In this document: one piece after another, positions 5,236 through 6,869 of the stretch
Numbering within the stretch: position 1 is the stretch's first letter
Layout: each line of letters begins with the position of its first letter
Assembly (NCBI GenBank): GCA_036554605.1
Contig: DATBMY010000260.1
Location: forward strand, 1 to 6,869
DNA length: 6,869 nucleotides
Origin: DATBMY01 sp036554605
GTDB lineage: Bacteria > Acidobacteriota > Blastocatellia > UBA7656
Direction of reading: 5' to 3'
Translations under genes and position numbers: made by a program
The notes under the pieces: model-generated
The model's database searches: none
Told to the model about the DNA's origin: nothing
The model's input: only the letters and a program-made list of their open reading frames with translations

Positions 5236-6723
5236 ATGAAGCCAGCATTAATCTCTTTACTGCTCGCAATCGGGCTGGTCTCGACCACCTGGCCACCGGT
5301 ATCGAGCGCTTACGATAAAGGCTCCGACTTTACGACCGGCGGCGAAAAGCATAGCCCTGAAAAGCTCTTGGAAGACTTCAAGATCTTGCGCGCTTCGCTC
5401 GAAGAAGGCCACAGTGGAATCTATCGCTACACCTCGAAGGCCGAGCTTGACCGGGTATTCGATAATGCCGCCGCACAGCTAACCCGCCCGATGGACGCGA
5501 TTGAGTTTTACAGGGTTGTTGCCCCCGTGGTCGCGGCGATCAAATGCGGGCATACGTCGGTGTCGCTGCCGGATGATTTGAGACGGGAGATGAACGCGAA
5601 AGCGCTGCTGTTGCCTTTTAATGTAAGAGTGATTGGCAAACGTGTTTTTGTTTTTCGCGATCTTTCAGCCAGTAAAGACTCGTTTGAAGGCTCGGAGATT
5701 ATTTCTGTAAACGGCCGGCCGGCCGGCCAGATCCTGAACATATCGCTTGCCGCGATGCCGAGCGACGGCGGAATAGAGACGGCCAAAAGGTATCGTCTGA
5801 GCGGGTGGCGCTTCAGCGCAGACCTTGTGACGCTAGCCGGTTTGAACAGCCCTTATTCGTTGACGCTACGCAACACCCAATCGAAGCGCGAGCATAAAGT
5901 CACGTTAGAGGGCAGGCCTCAACAGCAACTACGCGAAGCGTGGCAGTCACGCTATCCTCAGGACCTTCCGTCCTCTCCGACCGCCGATCTGAAGTTCATG
6001 GATGAGGGCGCGGTCGCGGTGATGAGAATAAGCAGCTTCGGCGGGATGGCTGATGCGCAGAAGAAGAAGAACCTGCAAGACTTCTATAAAGAATCTTTTG
6101 AAGAGGTGCACTCGAAGGGATCGAAGGCGCTCATAATCGACCTGCGCAACAACGGAGGCGGGCGGGATGATCTGGGGAAGCTGCTGCTTTCATACCTGGT
6201 GCAAAAACCTTTCAAGTATTACGACGACCTCGTACTCAATAAGCTAGACTACGATTTTATGAAGTATACGGCCCAGCCCGGGCCGATCACCGGGCGGCAG
6301 ATCGAGCGCGGCGCGGACGGCAAATATCATTTCACGGGCCATCCCAACTGGGGCATCAACCAGCCCGGCAGCCCGGCCTTTACGGGCAAGGTCTATATAT
6401 TGATTAATGGCGGCAGCTATTCGACCACGGCGGAGTTCCTGTCACAAGCCCACTTCCACAAACGAGCGGTCTTCATCGGCGAAGAATCGGCGGGCGGTTA
6501 TTATGGCAATAGCTCCGGGAGTGTGCCACGGGTGACGCTTCCGAATACGAAGCTCGCCGCCGGCGTGCCGCTTCTCACATACTACATGGCGGTAAGTGGA
6601 TATAAGCACCCGGCACGAGGGATTATCCCGGATCACCCGGTCGAGTATTCGATATCGGAACTTCTTTCGGGAACCGATAAAGAGCTCGCGTTCGCGCTGA
6701 AGCTTGCCCGCTCGGGGAAATGA
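5236..6723 (+). CDS. Exported S41-family serine peptidase (tail-specific/tricorn-core type)
   Basis: This is a 495-residue predicted secreted peptidase. An N-terminal Sec signal peptide is clear: Lys at position 2, a hydrophobic core (ALISLLLAIGLV), then VSSA before Y26 as a likely cleavage site; no lipobox Cys is present. Residues about 40-110 form a helical N-terminal region ending in IKCGHTSVSLP, with H106 in the His position conserved in this subfamily. Around 150-165, EGSEIISVNGRPAG resembles the ligand-binding edge of a PDZ-like domain. The S41 core follows: ALIIDLRNNGGG (298-309), YILINGGSYSTTAEF (387-401) with S394 as probable nucleophile, and IGEESAGGYYGNSSG (414-428) carrying conserved acidic residues E416/E417. 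The Lys of the Ser-Lys dyad in CtpA/Tsp enzymes is not seen after the Ser, so a tricorn-like Ser-His-Glu arrangement is more likely. It should act in the periplasm or outside the cell; the substrate is unknown. The stop is TGA. Confidence 0.92.
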   Translation: MKPALISLLLAIGLVSTTWPPVSSAYDKGSDFTTGGEKHSPEKLLEDFKILRASLEEGHSGIYRYTSKAELDRVFDNAAAQLTRPMDAIEFYRVVAPVVAAIKCGHTSVSLPDDLRREMNAKALLLPFNVRVIGKRVFVFRDLSASKDSFEGSEIISVNGRPAGQILNISLAAMPSDGGIETAKRYRLSGWRFSADLVTLAGLNSPYSLTLRNTQSKREHKVTLEGRPQQQLREAWQSRYPQDLPSSPTADLKFMDEGAVAVMRISSFGGMADAQKKKNLQDFYKESFEEVHSKGSKALIIDLRNNGGGRDDLGKLLLSYLVQKPFKYYDDLVLNKLDYDFMKYTAQPGPITGRQIERGADGKYHFTGHPNWGINQPGSPAFTGKVYILINGGSYSTTAEFLSQAHFHKRAVFIGEESAGGYYGNSSGSVPRVTLPNTKLAAGVPLLTYYMAVSGYKHPARGIIPDHPVEYSISELLSGTDKELAFALKLARSGK

Positions 6724-6724
6724 C

Positions 6725-6782
6725 GGAGAAGGGGAGAAGGGGAGAAGGGGTGAAAGGGTGAAGGGGTGAAGGGGTGATGAGG
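6725..6782 (+). repeat. 8-base G-rich tandem repeat (GGGGAGAA/GGGGTGAA), possible G-quadruplex
   Basis: Starting one base after the S41 stop codon, about seven 8-base units run without interruption: GGAGAA, GGGGAGAA twice, GGGGTGAA, AGGGTGAA, GGGGTGAA, GGGGTGAT and a partial GAGG. G-runs of 3-4 bases recur every 8 bases with about 4-base loops, which satisfies the usual G-quadruplex pattern on the coding strand. It is non-coding; the opposite strand reads through it only as a low-complexity Pro/Ser/Phe stretch. Confidence 0.8.
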
Positions 6783-6869
6783 TATTGCAGGATCGTTAAA
6801 ACGACTGAGACGCGAAGGGCCGAAAGCCACTAGCCGCAGGCGTGAGTCCGTGGAAGAACAGCGCCGAAA
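6783..6869. other. Non-coding tail with small inverted repeats, no gene seen
   Basis: No credible start codon with a ribosome binding site is present on either strand. Small palindromes cluster here: TCGTT/AACGA (6793-6797 and 6800-6804), GGC/GCC with a CGAAA loop (6818-6828), and CCAC/GTGG (6827-6830 and 6850-6853) enclosing GCC-GCA-GGC (6833-6841). Directly after a tandem repeat, this resembles a dispersed intergenic repeat element, but no second copy is in the window. Confidence 0.35.

Noticed and set aside
5713..5728. Four tandem GGCC units, a 16-base self-complementary stretch
   Set aside because: It lies in frame within the S41 gene and encodes an ordinary loop (GRPAG) of the PDZ-like region; GC-rich codon choice explains it.
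6725..6782. CRISPR array or replication-origin iterons
   Set aside because: The units are only 8 bases and contiguous, with no spacers and no DnaA boxes or initiator gene nearby.
6633..6830. A 65-codon minus-strand frame rich in Pro, Ser and Phe
   Set aside because: It is produced by reading the 8-base tandem repeat on the opposite strand and overlaps the end of the S41 gene; there is no ribosome binding site.

Overview
This window carries six protein-coding genes in two divergent blocks, plus short intergenic stretches with a few structured or repetitive elements. The coding sequence is GC-rich, with strong GC preference at third codon positions, and genes are preceded by bacterial Shine-Dalgarno sites. 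The gene set is bacterial housekeeping: an IDH3-like isocitrate dehydrogenase, QueD, a PepA aminopeptidase and an exported S41 peptidase. Low-complexity G-rich repeats such as GGGGTGAA units and CAGGGGCC blocks between and inside gene ends suggest, without proving, an Acidobacteriota genome, perhaps of the Blastocatellia type. That is an inference from style, not from a marker gene.

Minus-strand block (1 to 2313, read right to left). queD (1930-2313) makes 6-carboxytetrahydropterin for queuosine/7-deazapurine synthesis. Nineteen bases later begins a large GT4-type glycosyltransferase (216-1910). After a 114-base gap comes the 5' end of a very basic, lysine-rich protein that runs off the left edge (1-101). 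Both ends of the queD/glycosyltransferase junction are built from copies of a CAGGGGCCAGGA-like repeat, so the last residues of QueD and residues about 13-24 of the glycosyltransferase are repeat-encoded.

Divergent intergenic region (2314-2417). A long imperfect palindrome (2338-2372) lies between queD and the isocitrate dehydrogenase gene and overlaps the -35 regions predicted for both. The queD promoter has a perfect TTGACA, a 17-base spacer and TAGCTT, placing transcription start essentially on the A of the ATG. Since queD also lacks a Shine-Dalgarno site, a leaderless mRNA is plausible.

Plus-strand block (2418 to 6723). NAD-type isocitrate dehydrogenase (2418-3416) is followed by leucyl aminopeptidase pepA (3565-5073) and a secreted S41 serine peptidase (5236-6723). 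Gaps of 148 and 162 bases separate them, so they may be independently transcribed. The first gap holds GC-rich inverted repeats that can fold in two mutually exclusive ways. Downstream of the S41 gene is an 8-base tandem repeat with regularly spaced G-runs (6725-6782), then an 87-base non-coding tail with several small inverted repeats.

I found no clear undescribed multi-gene system. The most useful leads are the symmetric divergent promoter/operator with probable leaderless queD, the repeat-encoded protein ends, the G-run repeat after the S41 gene, and the oversized glycosyltransferase beside queD.
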